Shown: piece by piece, positions 27,881-36,442 of the stretch
How the letters are laid out: every line of letters begins with the position of its first letter
Numbering within the stretch: position 1 is the first letter of the stretch
NCBI GenBank assembly: GCA_023230525.1
Contig: JALNXE010000007.1
Coordinates: forward strand, 1 to 64,000
DNA: 64,000 bases
From: Desulfobulbaceae bacterium
GTDB lineage: Bacteria; Desulfobacterota; Desulfobulbia; Desulfobulbales; SURF-16
Direction: 5' to 3'
Made by a program: the position numbers and the translations under genes
The notes under the pieces: generated by a model
Databases searched by the model: none
What the model saw: only the letters and a program-made list of their open reading frames with translations
What the model was told of the DNA's origin: nothing

Positions 27881-28105
27881 CTACGCGGCATAGCGGAGAA
27901 TTTCCACCTCAACACCTTTGGCAATCGCTTCCTCGGCCCGGGTTAAAAGGTGTTCCGTGATACTGTCGGACAGATAGTATTCGCCACAGGTGTCACAGAT
28001 ATCGGCGGGAACGTTTTTAATGATAACTGATGTATTGCCGCGGTTGAGCACTACTGTTGTTTCGCCCGGCTGGGTCTCGCCGGTTTTACAGATCGCGCAT
28101 TTCAT
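27881..28105 (-). CDS. YgiT-type zinc-finger antitoxin
   Basis: 74 residues with two CxxC pairs, MKCAICKTGE at the start and ADICDTCGEYYLS in the middle, the YgiT-type zinc finger. It lacks the C-terminal HTH of MqsA, as usual for the short members. Its ATG overlaps the stop of the DUF4258 gene by 4 bp (ATGA), making a toxin-first pair. Confidence 0.8.
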   Translation of the reverse strand: MKCAICKTGETQPGETTVVLNRGNTSVIIKNVPADICDTCGEYYLSDSITEHLLTRAEEAIAKGVEVEILRYAA

Positions 28106-28392
28106 GTTTCCCTCCGTGTCCTGAAGCTGTCAGTCCATTTGTCAGCGGTCGGAATGTAAGTGGTAATAATATAACAGCTTTGATTCTTATGATTTATTGC
28201 CACCACAATATGCAGCGGCATACCTGCTGGATTACCGCAGACAAGCAGGCTGGGAAACGGCAGGTCTTCCGGATATTCAGCTATGATTTCGCCGTCAGCG
28301 AGTGCTGCCTGGATATCTTCCCTGCTGATTTTTCTCTCAAACATGCGCTGAATGGCATGTCCGCTGAAAATTATTTTCTCACAATACAGCAT
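28102..28392 (-). CDS. DUF4258-family toxin
   Basis: 96 residues with FSGHAIQRMFERKISREDIQ near the start and LHIVVAINHKNQSCYIITTYIP near the end, the typical DUF4258 pattern. These proteins pair with YgiT-type zinc-finger antitoxins and probably act as ribonuclease-like toxins. It is the upstream gene of the pair. Confidence 0.8.
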   Translation of the reverse strand: MLYCEKIIFSGHAIQRMFERKISREDIQAALADGEIIAEYPEDLPFPSLLVCGNPAGMPLHIVVAINHKNQSCYIITTYIPTADKWTDSFRTRRET

Positions 28393-28513
28393 GCAGTTAT
28401 CTTACCTGATCCCATGGGGAAGAACAAGAAAAGCAAAATTCTGGCAGAAAAGGAAAACCGATTTATTTTTTTCACTATGCCGTTGACTAAAACCTGTCCT
28501 CTTTTCATTTTCC

Positions 28514-28538
28514 AGCGGATTTTCCCCTGTTGACAATC
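28514..28538. repeat. 25-bp repeat, copy A
   Basis: Starts GCGGATTTTCCCCTG and is identical over 25 bp to 30225-30249. Both copies lie in repeat-rich intergenic DNA around the TIR-like gene. Confidence 0.7.
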
Positions 28539-28568
28539 AACGCAGAGGCTTCGGGTCACAGGAGCTTC

Positions 28569-28602
28569 GGAGCTTCGGGTCAGGTCTTGAAAAATTACTT
28601 TT
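28569..28602. repeat. GGGTCAGGTCTTG repeat, copy 2
   Basis: GGAGCTTCGGGTCAGGTC and the following AAAATTACTTTT nearly match 27811-27843. The second arm is degenerate (TACCTGCCCTGAT). Confidence 0.55.
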
Positions 28603-28633
28603 CGCAATACCTGCCCTGATCCTTTCGAGTGTT

Positions 28634-29632
28634 TCAAAAATTGTTGTTACATTTTAAGCACCTGTAAAACGGTTTTTCATCGGGGATATTGTGAGGTCCA
28701 TCTAAATGGATTTGTCGTTTATCGGATTCCCAACAGATAGGACAAAAAGGAATGCTATCACCGGATATATAGTAAAATGGTGATCTGAATTTCATTTCAG
28801 GTGCCAGTGGCGTTATGGATGGACCAACGCAGTTCTGGAAATCACCGGCTTTATGCCAGTCTGTACCCGACAGATCGACTGCGCAACCAGCAGTTTGTAA
28901 TCGTTTGGCAAGTTCTTGACGCATCTCTGTTGAGTTGTTCATTTTGATGACGTGGCGGCCTGCGATGTCGCTGAAAGGGCGAATTTGCCCTAATTCAACT
29001 AATACCGTTCGGTCAGGATGGACACCAAATGCCATTCCAGCTTCAAAGAGAACATTTGGTCTTGCCTGAGGAGACAACTCTTTTTCATGCATAGGGTCGT
29101 CATTCGTCAAGAACTCTTTTTTTAATTTCGCCTCATCATCTCCAGTTAAGAGAACTACTACAGCTTGAGCATTCGAATAAGCTGCATCCAGAATCTCCCC
29201 TACAAACGGAGCGCCTTTCTTAGCCATAATAGTTGCCTGACTCCATTCGATGGGCTTGAGGCCAACAGACCTCAAGAACTGGAACATTGAGTCTCTCGCC
29301 GGCAAGTTACGCCCATGAACGACAAAAACGTTTGTGGAATCCAATGTTTGATCCTCCAACTTTTGTTGTAGCTCATACCAAGGAAAAGACTCCCCGCATT
29401 CACGGCAGAAATCTGGACGATTTGGCTGATGCACTGGCTGTCCGGAAGTGAAGTAAGATGGTGATGAAAAACGGGCGGGAATAGGCGAGTTGCAATTGGG
29501 GCAAAAATCAAGAAATTCACTTCCGCATCGAGTACACCTTTTCTCAGTAACAGGCCCCTGGCTTGAATAAAGCATATGCCCCATTCTGCAGTACTTATAG
29601 AAATAGTCTCGAAAATCCCTTTTCAATCCCAT
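28634..29632 (-). CDS. Zinc-ribbon plus TIR-like nucleotide-binding protein
   Basis: 332 residues. The N-terminus resembles DUF2321 and holds a zinc ribbon (Cys33/36/44/47), then a further CRECG (Cys76/79). Residues about 100-250 are a TIR-like domain of the predicted nucleotide-binding family: NVFVVHGRNLPARDSM, GKGAPF-like KKGAPFVGEILDAA, ARPNVLFEAGMAFG and RTVLVELGQIRPFSD. A last zinc ribbon (FCPICW ... YRCLKC) ends it. TIR domains of this type cleave NAD or sense nucleotide signals in anti-phage systems. The start has an AAGGT ribosome site. The solitary context makes the role uncertain. Confidence 0.75.
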   Translation of the reverse strand: MGLKRDFRDYFYKYCRMGHMLYSSQGPVTEKRCTRCGSEFLDFCPNCNSPIPARFSSPSYFTSGQPVHQPNRPDFCRECGESFPWYELQQKLEDQTLDSTNVFVVHGRNLPARDSMFQFLRSVGLKPIEWSQATIMAKKGAPFVGEILDAAYSNAQAVVVLLTGDDEAKLKKEFLTNDDPMHEKELSPQARPNVLFEAGMAFGVHPDRTVLVELGQIRPFSDIAGRHVIKMNNSTEMRQELAKRLQTAGCAVDLSGTDWHKAGDFQNCVGPSITPLAPEMKFRSPFYYISGDSIPFCPICWESDKRQIHLDGPHNIPDEKPFYRCLKCNNNF

Positions 29633-30063
29633 GGTTACCTTAGTTGTTTCGCTTTATAAGTAATGTAACAGATTTGTCTATCACTGCAAATTGAAGATAT
29701 ACAGACAATTTACCAACTCCTAAAACCTTCTTCGACTGTATCCCTTTTTCAGGCCGTTGGCAAGCAGTAACTTCTTGTTATGTTGGCGAAACTATAGGAT
29801 ATATTTCACCAACACGGGCGCCGCGATTGTCTGGCAACGACGCAGGGCACCAAAGAATATTGCCAATTATTTTCTGGTATCGTCAATGTAATCAGTGGGC
29901 GGTAATTGTTATGTTTTGTAGGGGCGCCCCTTGTGGGTGCCCTGGGCCGGGCTGCCCGGTATTTGCCATAGTCCCGTAAATACAAGGTTGGGTTGAGCAC
30001 CGCGAAACCAAACAGGTTTTGGCCAGAATGCGGATCATGTTGCCATTTGGCAATGTCCGTCAA

Positions 30064-30090
30064 TGTTGGGGTTCGTTCCTCACCCCAACC
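30064..30090. repeat. Distant REP copy of the RAYT hairpin
   Basis: Matches 27 consecutive bases of the REP hairpin at 13007-13036, with the TTGGGGT / ACCCCAA stem kept. It lies 17 kb from the RAYT remnant, as expected for a REP dispersed in trans. Confidence 0.8.
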
Positions 30091-30224
30091 TTGCTGCCCG
30101 GTATTTGCCTTGTCCCGGTTCGGGTACCCGTGCTGGCCAGTTGGGCACCCACGAGGGGCGCCCCTGCGCCGGGATTCACCGTGCGCGAAACAGGTTTTTA
30201 CCGGAAAACCGCGCCGAACGTACT

Positions 30225-30249
30225 GCGGATTTTCCCCTGTTGACAATCA
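30225..30249. repeat. 25-bp repeat, copy B
   Basis: Identical to 28514-28538. Confidence 0.7.
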
Positions 30250-30491
30250 GCTGCCCCTGCAGTAAATAGTGCCGCCTGCTGCCTGATCAGCCCCTAACCA
30301 CAAATGACCACATTACCGGCTTGCCCATTGCAGCCGGTTCTGCTAAATTAGTGCCAGGTCATAACCATGAGATCAAAAATAAGAGACATGCAATCCAATG
30401 GCTTTTCCTGTACGGCGACTGCCGTGCATTGCCCCGTCCATCAGGCAACAGCGAATTCTTTTTTTAATCCGCCCACCAAGGAGGTCTGATC

Positions 30492-31229
30492 ATGAATAGA
30501 ATAATTGCCTTGATAATGCTCCTCATCCTGACGTGCCCGTTTGCCGCCTCTGCCCAGAAACAATTTGCCGCGGATACCATCAAAACCTCGGCCGGCGATC
30601 TGACCATCACCTTTATCGGCCACGCCAGCCTGATGTTCGACTTTGCCGGCAAGATCATCCAGGTCGATCCCTTCAGCAAGGTGGCCGACTACACCGCCCT
30701 GCCCAAGGCGGATATCATCCTGATCACCCACGACCATTACGACCACCTTGACCTGCCGGCCCTAAACAGTGTGCGCACGCCACATACCGAGGTGGTGCTG
30801 ACGCAAACCTGCGCCAAACAGGTCAAGGGCGGCATCGTCATGCACAACGGCGAGGTGAAAACCGTGCAGGGGATAAAGATCGAGGCCGTGCCCGCCTACA
30901 ATCTCATCCACATGGGGGACAACAACCAGCCCTTTCATCCCAAGGGAGTGGGCAACGGCTACCTTCTCACCTTCGGCGACAAACGCATCTATGTGGCCGG
31001 GGACACGGAAAACACCCCGGAGGTGAAGGCCCTGCGGGATATCGACGTGGCCTTCCTGCCCATGAACCTGCCCTACACCATGACGCCCGAGATGGTGGCT
31101 GATGCGGCCAGGGCCTTCCGGCCGAAAATTCTCTACCCCTATCATTACGGCGAAACCGACCCCGCAAAACTTGTCGATCTGCTCAAAGACGACAAGGACA
31201 TTGAGGTGCGCATCCGCGCCATGCAATAG
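30492..31229 (+). CDS. Exported metallo-beta-lactamase-fold hydrolase (UlaG-like)
   Basis: 245 residues with a Sec signal peptide (MNRIIALIMLLILTC, cut after ASA) and a metallo-beta-lactamase fold. The metal motif is ITHDHYDHLD; AGDTENTPEV supplies the bridging Asp, and YPYHYGETDP the last His. The pattern is that of the UlaG-like/L-ascorbate-6-phosphate lactonase superfamily, but periplasmic export speaks against that substrate. Substrate unknown. Preceded by AAGGAGGTCTG. Confidence 0.85.
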   Translation: MNRIIALIMLLILTCPFAASAQKQFAADTIKTSAGDLTITFIGHASLMFDFAGKIIQVDPFSKVADYTALPKADIILITHDHYDHLDLPALNSVRTPHTEVVLTQTCAKQVKGGIVMHNGEVKTVQGIKIEAVPAYNLIHMGDNNQPFHPKGVGNGYLLTFGDKRIYVAGDTENTPEVKALRDIDVAFLPMNLPYTMTPEMVADAARAFRPKILYPYHYGETDPAKLVDLLKDDKDIEVRIRAMQ

Positions 31230-31459
31230 ACCAAAAAAGCGACGGCCCTGCCCGTTTTCGGACATGACAGCCGGCAACCCCCGCCGCCCTGATCCGTCAC
31301 CTGCGCCAAGCCATCATCTCACGAAACGGCGGTGCATTCTGTAAATCAGCGGTACCAGCGGGATGACATGTCAGCGGCGGATACCTGCTGCGGAAATCAC
31401 CTTTCCCGAGACCAGCACGGTGGCCCAGTCGATTCATTTAAAATTAACTGTGATGTATA

Positions 31460-31972
31460 ATGGAAATATTTAATATCGTTTTAGGAATCATTCTGCTGCT
31501 GTTCGGCAGGAAACTTTTCTGGCTTTTTGTCGCGGTTGCAGGATTTATTGTCGGTCTGGAATTTGCCGCCATGTTCCTGGCCGACAGACCCGAGTGGGTC
31601 CTGGTGCTGATCGGGCTCTGTACCGGCTGCTTCGGCGCCATCGTGGCGATTTTCGCCCAGCGCCTCGCCTTTGCCCTGGCCGGGTTCTATGCCGGCACCT
31701 TTCTGACCCTGCTGCTGGTCCAGCCCTTCATATCCTCCGAGGCCATCCTGATCTTTCTGCTGGTCGGAGGGTTGATCGGCGCGGCCCTGTCCGCCTGGAT
31801 CCTGGACCCGGCCCTGATTATCCTGTCCTGCCTTATCGGCGCCGGAGCGATTGTCAAGGCGATTGGCACAGGACAGCTGATGGGTGCCGTGATTTTCGTG
31901 CTGCTGGTAGCCGTCGGCATCTTCACCCAGACCAAACTGTTCACGCGACTGGATTCCAAAACAACGGACTGA
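31460..31972 (+). CDS. DUF4203-like multi-span membrane protein
   Basis: 170 residues that are almost entirely hydrophobic, with about six membrane helices separated by very short loops, and small glycines throughout. The pattern resembles DUF4203 proteins. It lies 36 bp upstream of an alcohol dehydrogenase gene on the same strand. Function unknown. Confidence 0.65.
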   Translation: MEIFNIVLGIILLLFGRKLFWLFVAVAGFIVGLEFAAMFLADRPEWVLVLIGLCTGCFGAIVAIFAQRLAFALAGFYAGTFLTLLLVQPFISSEAILIFLLVGGLIGAALSAWILDPALIILSCLIGAGAIVKAIGTGQLMGAVIFVLLVAVGIFTQTKLFTRLDSKTTD

Positions 31973-32008
31973 TCGCCCAGAGGCAGCAGCGCTGCCTTTG
32001 CATAAGAG

Positions 32009-33049
32009 ATGGCAAAGATGAAGGCAATGTTACTCAAAAAAATCGGCCCCCTGCAGGCAGGCGAAGCCCGGTTGGAACCAGCCGAGCTGCCCGTGCCCGA
32101 GCCGGCGGACCATGAGCTGCTGGTGCGGGTTGCGGCCTGCGGGGTCTGCCACACCGAACTCGACGAGATCGAGGGCAGAACCCCGCCCCCTGTTCTCCCG
32201 GTCATCCCGGGCCATCAGGTCGTGGGCCGGGTGGAGCGGGCCGGCAGACACACCAGACTGTTTACGGCCGGAGACCGGGTCGGCATCGGCTGGATCTACT
32301 CCTCCTGCGGCCGGTGCGCCTTCTGCCTGGCCGGCAACGATAATCTCTGTGCGCAATTTGCGGCAACCGGACGGGACGTTAACGGCGGCTATGCCCAGTA
32401 CATGACCGTGCCGGAGACTTCCGCCCATGCCATACCGGATGTTTTTCCCGATGCGGAGGCCGCCCCGCTGCTCTGCGCCGGGGCCATCGGCTACCGCTCC
32501 CTGCGGCTCACCGGACTGCAAGACGGCCAGAGCCTCGGCCTCACCGGCTTCGGCGCCTCGGCCCACCTGGTGCTGCAGATGGCCCGGCACCGCTTCCCCT
32601 CCTCCTCATTTTTCGTCTTTGCCCGCAGCGAAGCGGAAAGGGAATTTGCCCGGCAGCTGGGCGCCGTCTGGGCCGGTGATACGGATGAGGCCCCGCCGGA
32701 GAAACTCGACTGCATCATCGACACCACCCCGGCCTGGAAACCGGTGGTCCAGGCCCTCGCCAATCTCAAGCCGGCAGGCAGGCTGGTCATCAACGCCATC
32801 CGCAAGGAGGAGCGGGACAAAAACAGCCTGCTTGAACTCGATTATGCCAGGCATCTGTGGCTGGAAAAGGAGATCAAGAGCGTGGCCAATGTCAGCCGGG
32901 CGGACATCAGCGAATGTCTGCGGCTGGCCGCAGAAATTCCCCTCAAACCGGAGATCCAGGAATTCACGCTGGACCAGGCCAATCAGGCCCTGGCTGAACT
33001 CAAGGCCAGCAAGATCCGGGGCGCAAAGGTGTTGTTCCTCGGCGGGTAG
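32009..33049 (+). CDS. Zinc-dependent alcohol dehydrogenase
   Basis: 346 residues of the medium-chain dehydrogenase family. Catalytic zinc ligands are Cys in CGVCHTELDE and His in IPGHQVVG; the structural zinc lobe is CGRCAFCLAGNDNLC. The nucleotide-binding region LGLTGFGASAHLV departs from the usual GxGGxG. It resembles the AdhP-like group called zinc-binding alcohol dehydrogenase family protein. A start at 32021 (MKAML) is also possible. Probably interconverts alcohols and aldehydes with NAD(P). Confidence 0.9.
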   Translation: MAKMKAMLLKKIGPLQAGEARLEPAELPVPEPADHELLVRVAACGVCHTELDEIEGRTPPPVLPVIPGHQVVGRVERAGRHTRLFTAGDRVGIGWIYSSCGRCAFCLAGNDNLCAQFAATGRDVNGGYAQYMTVPETSAHAIPDVFPDAEAAPLLCAGAIGYRSLRLTGLQDGQSLGLTGFGASAHLVLQMARHRFPSSSFFVFARSEAEREFARQLGAVWAGDTDEAPPEKLDCIIDTTPAWKPVVQALANLKPAGRLVINAIRKEERDKNSLLELDYARHLWLEKEIKSVANVSRADISECLRLAAEIPLKPEIQEFTLDQANQALAELKASKIRGAKVLFLGG

Positions 33050-33230
33050 CTGATGCTCACCTGGGGCCATGGTCATTGCCATGGATTTTCCGCCCCCTCC
33101 CCGCTTTTTAACCGAGATCTCTATCCGTCTGTTGCATCTCCGGCAAATTCATGCAATAGTGAGGTAAATTTCCCCATTCTCCCACCCAAAGTACCATTGA
33201 CGGCTTCCCACCGGAAATTCGGAGAGTTGC

Positions 33231-33611
33231 ATGAGTTTTGACGTAACTTTTGATCACCGCAGCAAAATCATCTCCCTGCGCTTCAGCGGCAAGATGGACT
33301 ATGATGCCCTTATCGGGTTCATGACTAATTTAGTGCAGCATCCTGAATTCAAAACAGAATATGACGGAATCTGCGATACCAGGGATGCCTTGCTGACGCT
33401 CTCCTATGAGGATCTCATCAGGTTTCGCGCCTGGCTGGAAACCCAGGATAAAGAAGGAAAATCCCATGGCCGCTGGGCCATCGTGGCGGATACGAACCTG
33501 AACTTCGCCACCAGCCGGATGTGGGAGGGGGTGTCAGCCGGCTACTATAAAGGGCTGCAGGTATTCAAAAACGAGGAGGACGCTCTCAACTGGCTGCAGA
33601 CCGCCGCCTAA
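33231..33611 (+). CDS. STAS/SpoIIAA-like small protein
   Basis: 126 residues. Alternating strands and helices (ISLRFSGKMDYDALIGFMTN, DGICDTRDALLTLSYEDL, HGRWAIVADTNLNFA, LQVFKNEEDALNWL) match SpoIIAA-like proteins with a STAS fold. A cytoplasmic regulatory or lipid-binding role is usual for the family, but the partner is unknown. It stands between the alcohol dehydrogenase and a decayed gene. Confidence 0.65.
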   Translation: MSFDVTFDHRSKIISLRFSGKMDYDALIGFMTNLVQHPEFKTEYDGICDTRDALLTLSYEDLIRFRAWLETQDKEGKSHGRWAIVADTNLNFATSRMWEGVSAGYYKGLQVFKNEEDALNWLQTAA

Positions 33612-33655
33612 ACGGCCAGGCACCCTCTTTTTTATTGCAACACAAGGAGTTTGCC

Positions 33656-33960
33656 ATGCTGAACTGGCCTGAGGAAATACCGGCTGTCAATGACGCGGTA
33701 CCCCGATGGCACCATCCAGGGTCAAACATCTGCCTGGATCTGCATGGGGATCCGCCGGGCGCCGGGCTGGTAGTTTTTTCCGACGGCAATCACCATATGG
33801 CAATCAAAGAAACCCTGGCCCTCTTTCAAGAGACCCATCCGGCCGTACAGGGGGTCTTCATGTGACCACCCCGCCCGGCCCTGTCCTGCTGCTGCTCAGG
33901 CATGGCAGCCTGCGGATCGGCAATCTCATCCTGTCAGCCAGGCCCCATGTTTTCATTGCG
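33656..33960 (+). pseudogene. Frameshifted N-terminal remnant of a substrate-binding protein
   Basis: Frame 1 reads MLNWPEEIPAVNDAVPRWHH, NICLDLHGDPPGAGLVVFSD and GNHHMAIKETLALF, then stops at 33863. The next frame resumes with VTTPPGPVLLLLRHG and LSARPHVFIA. The two join if one T is missing near 33857 (VFY-VTTPPG). This is the start of a periplasmic-binding-like substrate-binding protein family of about 300 residues; the rest is missing, replaced by the converging lipocalin gene. Confidence 0.7.
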
Positions 33961-33979
33961 GGCCTGAAATTTCCCGCCG

Positions 33980-34504
33980 TTATTTGGCCAGAATAAGCAG
34001 GCTCGGGTCATACCCCAGGCCGCGCACCTTTTCCAGCAGCCCGGCGAGAAGCAAGGGATCCATCTGCGGCTGCCGGCTCAAGATCCATAAATTCTTTCGG
34101 GAAGGGGCGCCGACAATGGCGTGCTGATAGTCCGGATCAACATAGAGAATCCAGTAATCACCGGAAAAAGGCCAGAAAAATGAGACCTTGAGTTTGGCGT
34201 TGCTCAAATGATCAACTATCTTTGCCTTTCCCAGGGCTTTTTTGATTTTCCCCCCTTCACCGGCAAGCAGGCACTGGTTGACAACCTGAATGGTCCCGTC
34301 ATCCTGCATCTCATAATCCGCTGTTACGTCCAGGCAGCCATTCTCAAACCGGTGCGGATACCGTGCGACCTCATACCAGCGGCCGGCATATCTGTTCATA
34401 TCCACGTAGTCCGCCGTGGGCAGCATGGCTTGCGCAGGCTCTTTGCGGCATCCGGCCGAGGAAACTGCAAGAAGAATAATGGCCAGTAAAATAAGTTTTT
34501 TCAT
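33980..34504 (-). CDS. blc: Outer-membrane lipocalin (Blc-like)
   Basis: 174 residues. A lipoprotein signal (MKKLILLAIILLAV) ends in a lipobox with Cys after SSAG. The lipocalin core has YVDMNRYAGRWYEVARYPHRFE (GxW motif region), DYWILYVDPDYQHAIVG and LWILSRQP. The family binds fatty acids or lysophospholipids at the outer membrane. The ATG at 34504 is preceded by AAGGA; one codon earlier is also possible. Confidence 0.92.
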   Translation of the reverse strand: MKKLILLAIILLAVSSAGCRKEPAQAMLPTADYVDMNRYAGRWYEVARYPHRFENGCLDVTADYEMQDDGTIQVVNQCLLAGEGGKIKKALGKAKIVDHLSNAKLKVSFFWPFSGDYWILYVDPDYQHAIVGAPSRKNLWILSRQPQMDPLLLAGLLEKVRGLGYDPSLLILAK

Positions 34505-34868
34505 CATATCCTTGCTGGTAATTCGCCGGAAGCAGGATGTCCGGGTATTGCCCAAACAGCATTACCTGGCACCGCATCCGTGGAAATCGAAGCTGCGGAA
34601 TCATGCCCTGGATGATTTCGCCCTGGCCATCGCCGACCAGACCATGCCCGGCATGTCATTATGGCGGGAAGGATGCCGCAGATTCGTCCCGGTATACCAA
34701 TTATCCCGTGTACGGGGTATATATAGTGCGCTGGCGGATGAACAAAAGGCAAAATCCCAGGGCATCAGGGAGTTTGCCATGAAGCCCAAACAGCGCGATT
34801 GCCGGGCTGATCCTCAAGGTAGCGGATGCCTCCTGATAAAATTTCAACCGGACAGGTGATAAACAGAG
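34505..34868. other. Intergenic stretch
   Basis: About 360 bp. Open frames exist on both strands but none has a ribosome site or recognisable content, so no gene is called. Confidence 0.35.
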
Positions 34869-35060
34869 ATGACCTTTTCATGTAAAAACTACCTCTACGA
34901 TACGGATACCTGCGCCAAATTAAAAGCAGCGTGCATTCCGGGCCGGCGCGGCTGCGTGCTTGAGGGCAAGGTAAAACTCAGCGAGGAGCTGCAGAACAGA
35001 GTGAACGAACTGGAAAAACAGCCGGCAGAGCGCGGTAAGCCCCGGCAGGGCGGCAGCTGA
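34869..35060 (+). CDS. 63-residue cysteine-containing hypothetical protein
   Basis: MTFSCKNYLYDTDTCAKLKAACIPGR is followed by GCVLEGKVKLSEELQNRV, a compact four- or five-cysteine head (C5, C15, C22, C29) and a helical tail. The pattern looks like a conserved small protein of anaerobic Desulfobacterota. Metal binding is possible. Weak ribosome site (AGAGATG). Confidence 0.5.
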   Translation: MTFSCKNYLYDTDTCAKLKAACIPGRRGCVLEGKVKLSEELQNRVNELEKQPAERGKPRQGGS

Positions 35061-35106
35061 GGCGGCAGCCCGTCGCACCGCTTTTCCCCCGGCCACAGCC
35101 GGGTGG

Positions 35107-36297
35107 TCAATCGCTCGTCCGGTTCTTCTCGGCGCTGACCCCGACCTTGCCGTAATTGCTGGCCCCGCATTCATTCTTGCCCAGATCCATGACATCGGCC
35201 TCTTCCTCGGCAACCCTGAGCCAGCCGCCGTTGACCCGCCGGATCTGGGCATAAACCGCCGGCTGGGGCCGCAGATTCGCCTTGATGAATTCGGCGAATT
35301 TATGCTCCGTGGGCAGATGAAAGGCAATGTTTTTCCGGCGCAGGTCGCCGAGGGTATCCATGAAGATGCCGTCCGCGTTCGCCTCGTCCCAGGCAGTATA
35401 ATGACCGGGAAGAATCAGGATGTCATCACTGAGATTGCGGATCTTCAGGGTCAGGGTCAGGTAGAGAAAGCGGGACCACTCCTCGCTCTTGCCGCCCAGG
35501 TCGGGACGGCCCGCGGTGTTGATGAAAACCGTATCGCCGCTCAGCAGGTATTTGCCGTCAATCAGATAGGAGGTGCTGCCCATGGTATGGCCGGGGGTAT
35601 GGATCACCTTGATGGCCGGTCCGCCGCTGGTAAAGGAGAGGAGCTGGCCATCCTCCAGCTGATTGAAAACGAAATCCGCGCCGAGGAAATCCTCTTTTTT
35701 GACCATGATGGCGGCCCCGGTCTTTTCCGCCAGGAGGGTGGACCCGGAGATGTAATCCGCCTGGCGATGGGTTTCACAGGTTCTGACGATCTGCGCGCCT
35801 TTTTTGGCCGCCAGCCGGATATAAAAATCCACATTGCGCGAGGGATCAAAAACCATGGCCTCAGCGCCGCTGATGAGCAGATAGCTGCAGGAGGCCTTGC
35901 CCGGACGGATCAGCTGATAAAGGCTGTAAGGGGCGCTGACAGGAGTCACCAGGCGCGCGGCCAGGGCGTTGCCCCAAGAGACAATGCCGCCCCGCAGATA
36001 GCCGACATCGGCAAAACCATTGGCGGTCAGCTGTTCCGCCACATATTTCGCCGAACCTTCCTTGGCGCAGACAATCCGGATCTTCTCGCCGGCCGGGACC
36101 ATGCGGATACTCTCCTGCAGGTCCTCCATGAAGTTGAAATACGGGACATTGATGTATGGGAAAAATGACGGCCCCTCCACATACCAGTTGGCAAATTCCT
36201 TTTCGTTGCGCACGTCAAGCAGGACAAAATCGGGTTTGCCGCTTATCCAGTCAAAGAGCTGTTCCGCTGTATACGAAAAAGGTGCTGCTGCAGCCAT
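35107..36297 (-). CDS. Rhodanese / metallo-beta-lactamase fusion with altered metal site
   Basis: 396 residues. The N-terminal rhodanese domain (about 8-110) has a possible persulfide cysteine, Cys77, in RIVCAKEGSAKYVAEQL. The C-terminal domain is metallo-beta-lactamase fold of the persulfide dioxygenase (ETHE1/CstB) type. HTPGHTMGSTSYL, LSGDTVF and LPGHYTAWDE are intact, but the first metal motif, normally THxHADH, reads THRQADY: two histidines are gone (Gln and Tyr instead). So the iron site may be changed or lost. Good GGAGGG ribosome site. A role in sulfane-sulfur handling is inferred. Confidence 0.85.
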   Translation of the reverse strand: MAAAAPFSYTAEQLFDWISGKPDFVLLDVRNEKEFANWYVEGPSFFPYINVPYFNFMEDLQESIRMVPAGEKIRIVCAKEGSAKYVAEQLTANGFADVGYLRGGIVSWGNALAARLVTPVSAPYSLYQLIRPGKASCSYLLISGAEAMVFDPSRNVDFYIRLAAKKGAQIVRTCETHRQADYISGSTLLAEKTGAAIMVKKEDFLGADFVFNQLEDGQLLSFTSGGPAIKVIHTPGHTMGSTSYLIDGKYLLSGDTVFINTAGRPDLGGKSEEWSRFLYLTLTLKIRNLSDDILILPGHYTAWDEANADGIFMDTLGDLRRKNIAFHLPTEHKFAEFIKANLRPQPAVYAQIRRVNGGWLRVAEEEADVMDLGKNECGASNYGKVGVSAEKNRTSD

Positions 36298-36442
36298 AAG
36301 TCCCTCCGTGAGATAAATAATATGAAGTATGCCTAAAACCGGTCAGGCTTTTGGTTAACGCGGTTAAGAGTGCCCGGAAAACAAAAAACGCACCAATTAA
36401 TAATTATTCTTAAACTGAGGATAGTTATAGATCGCTGCCATG

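Larger units (their letters stand above)
29633..30491. other. Repeat-rich region without genes
   Basis: About 860 bp. Open frames here are only translations of repeats. It contains a large inverted pair GGGGCGCCCC...GGGTGCCC (29921-29942 and 30147-30168), a REP copy related to the RAYT hairpins (30064-30090) and the second 25-bp repeat (30225-30249). The right end leads to the 30492 gene with its AAGGAGGTCTG ribosome site. Confidence 0.65.

Noticed and set aside
28371..28637. 88-codon frame between the DUF4258 toxin and the TIR-like gene
   Set aside because: It crosses two repeats (28514-28538 and 28569-28602) and resembles no protein.
27240..29632. A complete Pycsar or CBASS system
   Set aside because: No nucleotide cyclase gene is present between or beside the candidate effectors.
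29806..30246. 146-codon minus-strand frame in the repeat region
   Set aside because: It is a translation of inverted repeats and REP sequence; no ribosome site or family.
34416..34859. 147-codon frame between lipocalin and the 63-residue gene
   Set aside because: Runs antisense through the lipocalin signal region, lacks a ribosome site and shows no recognisable domain.
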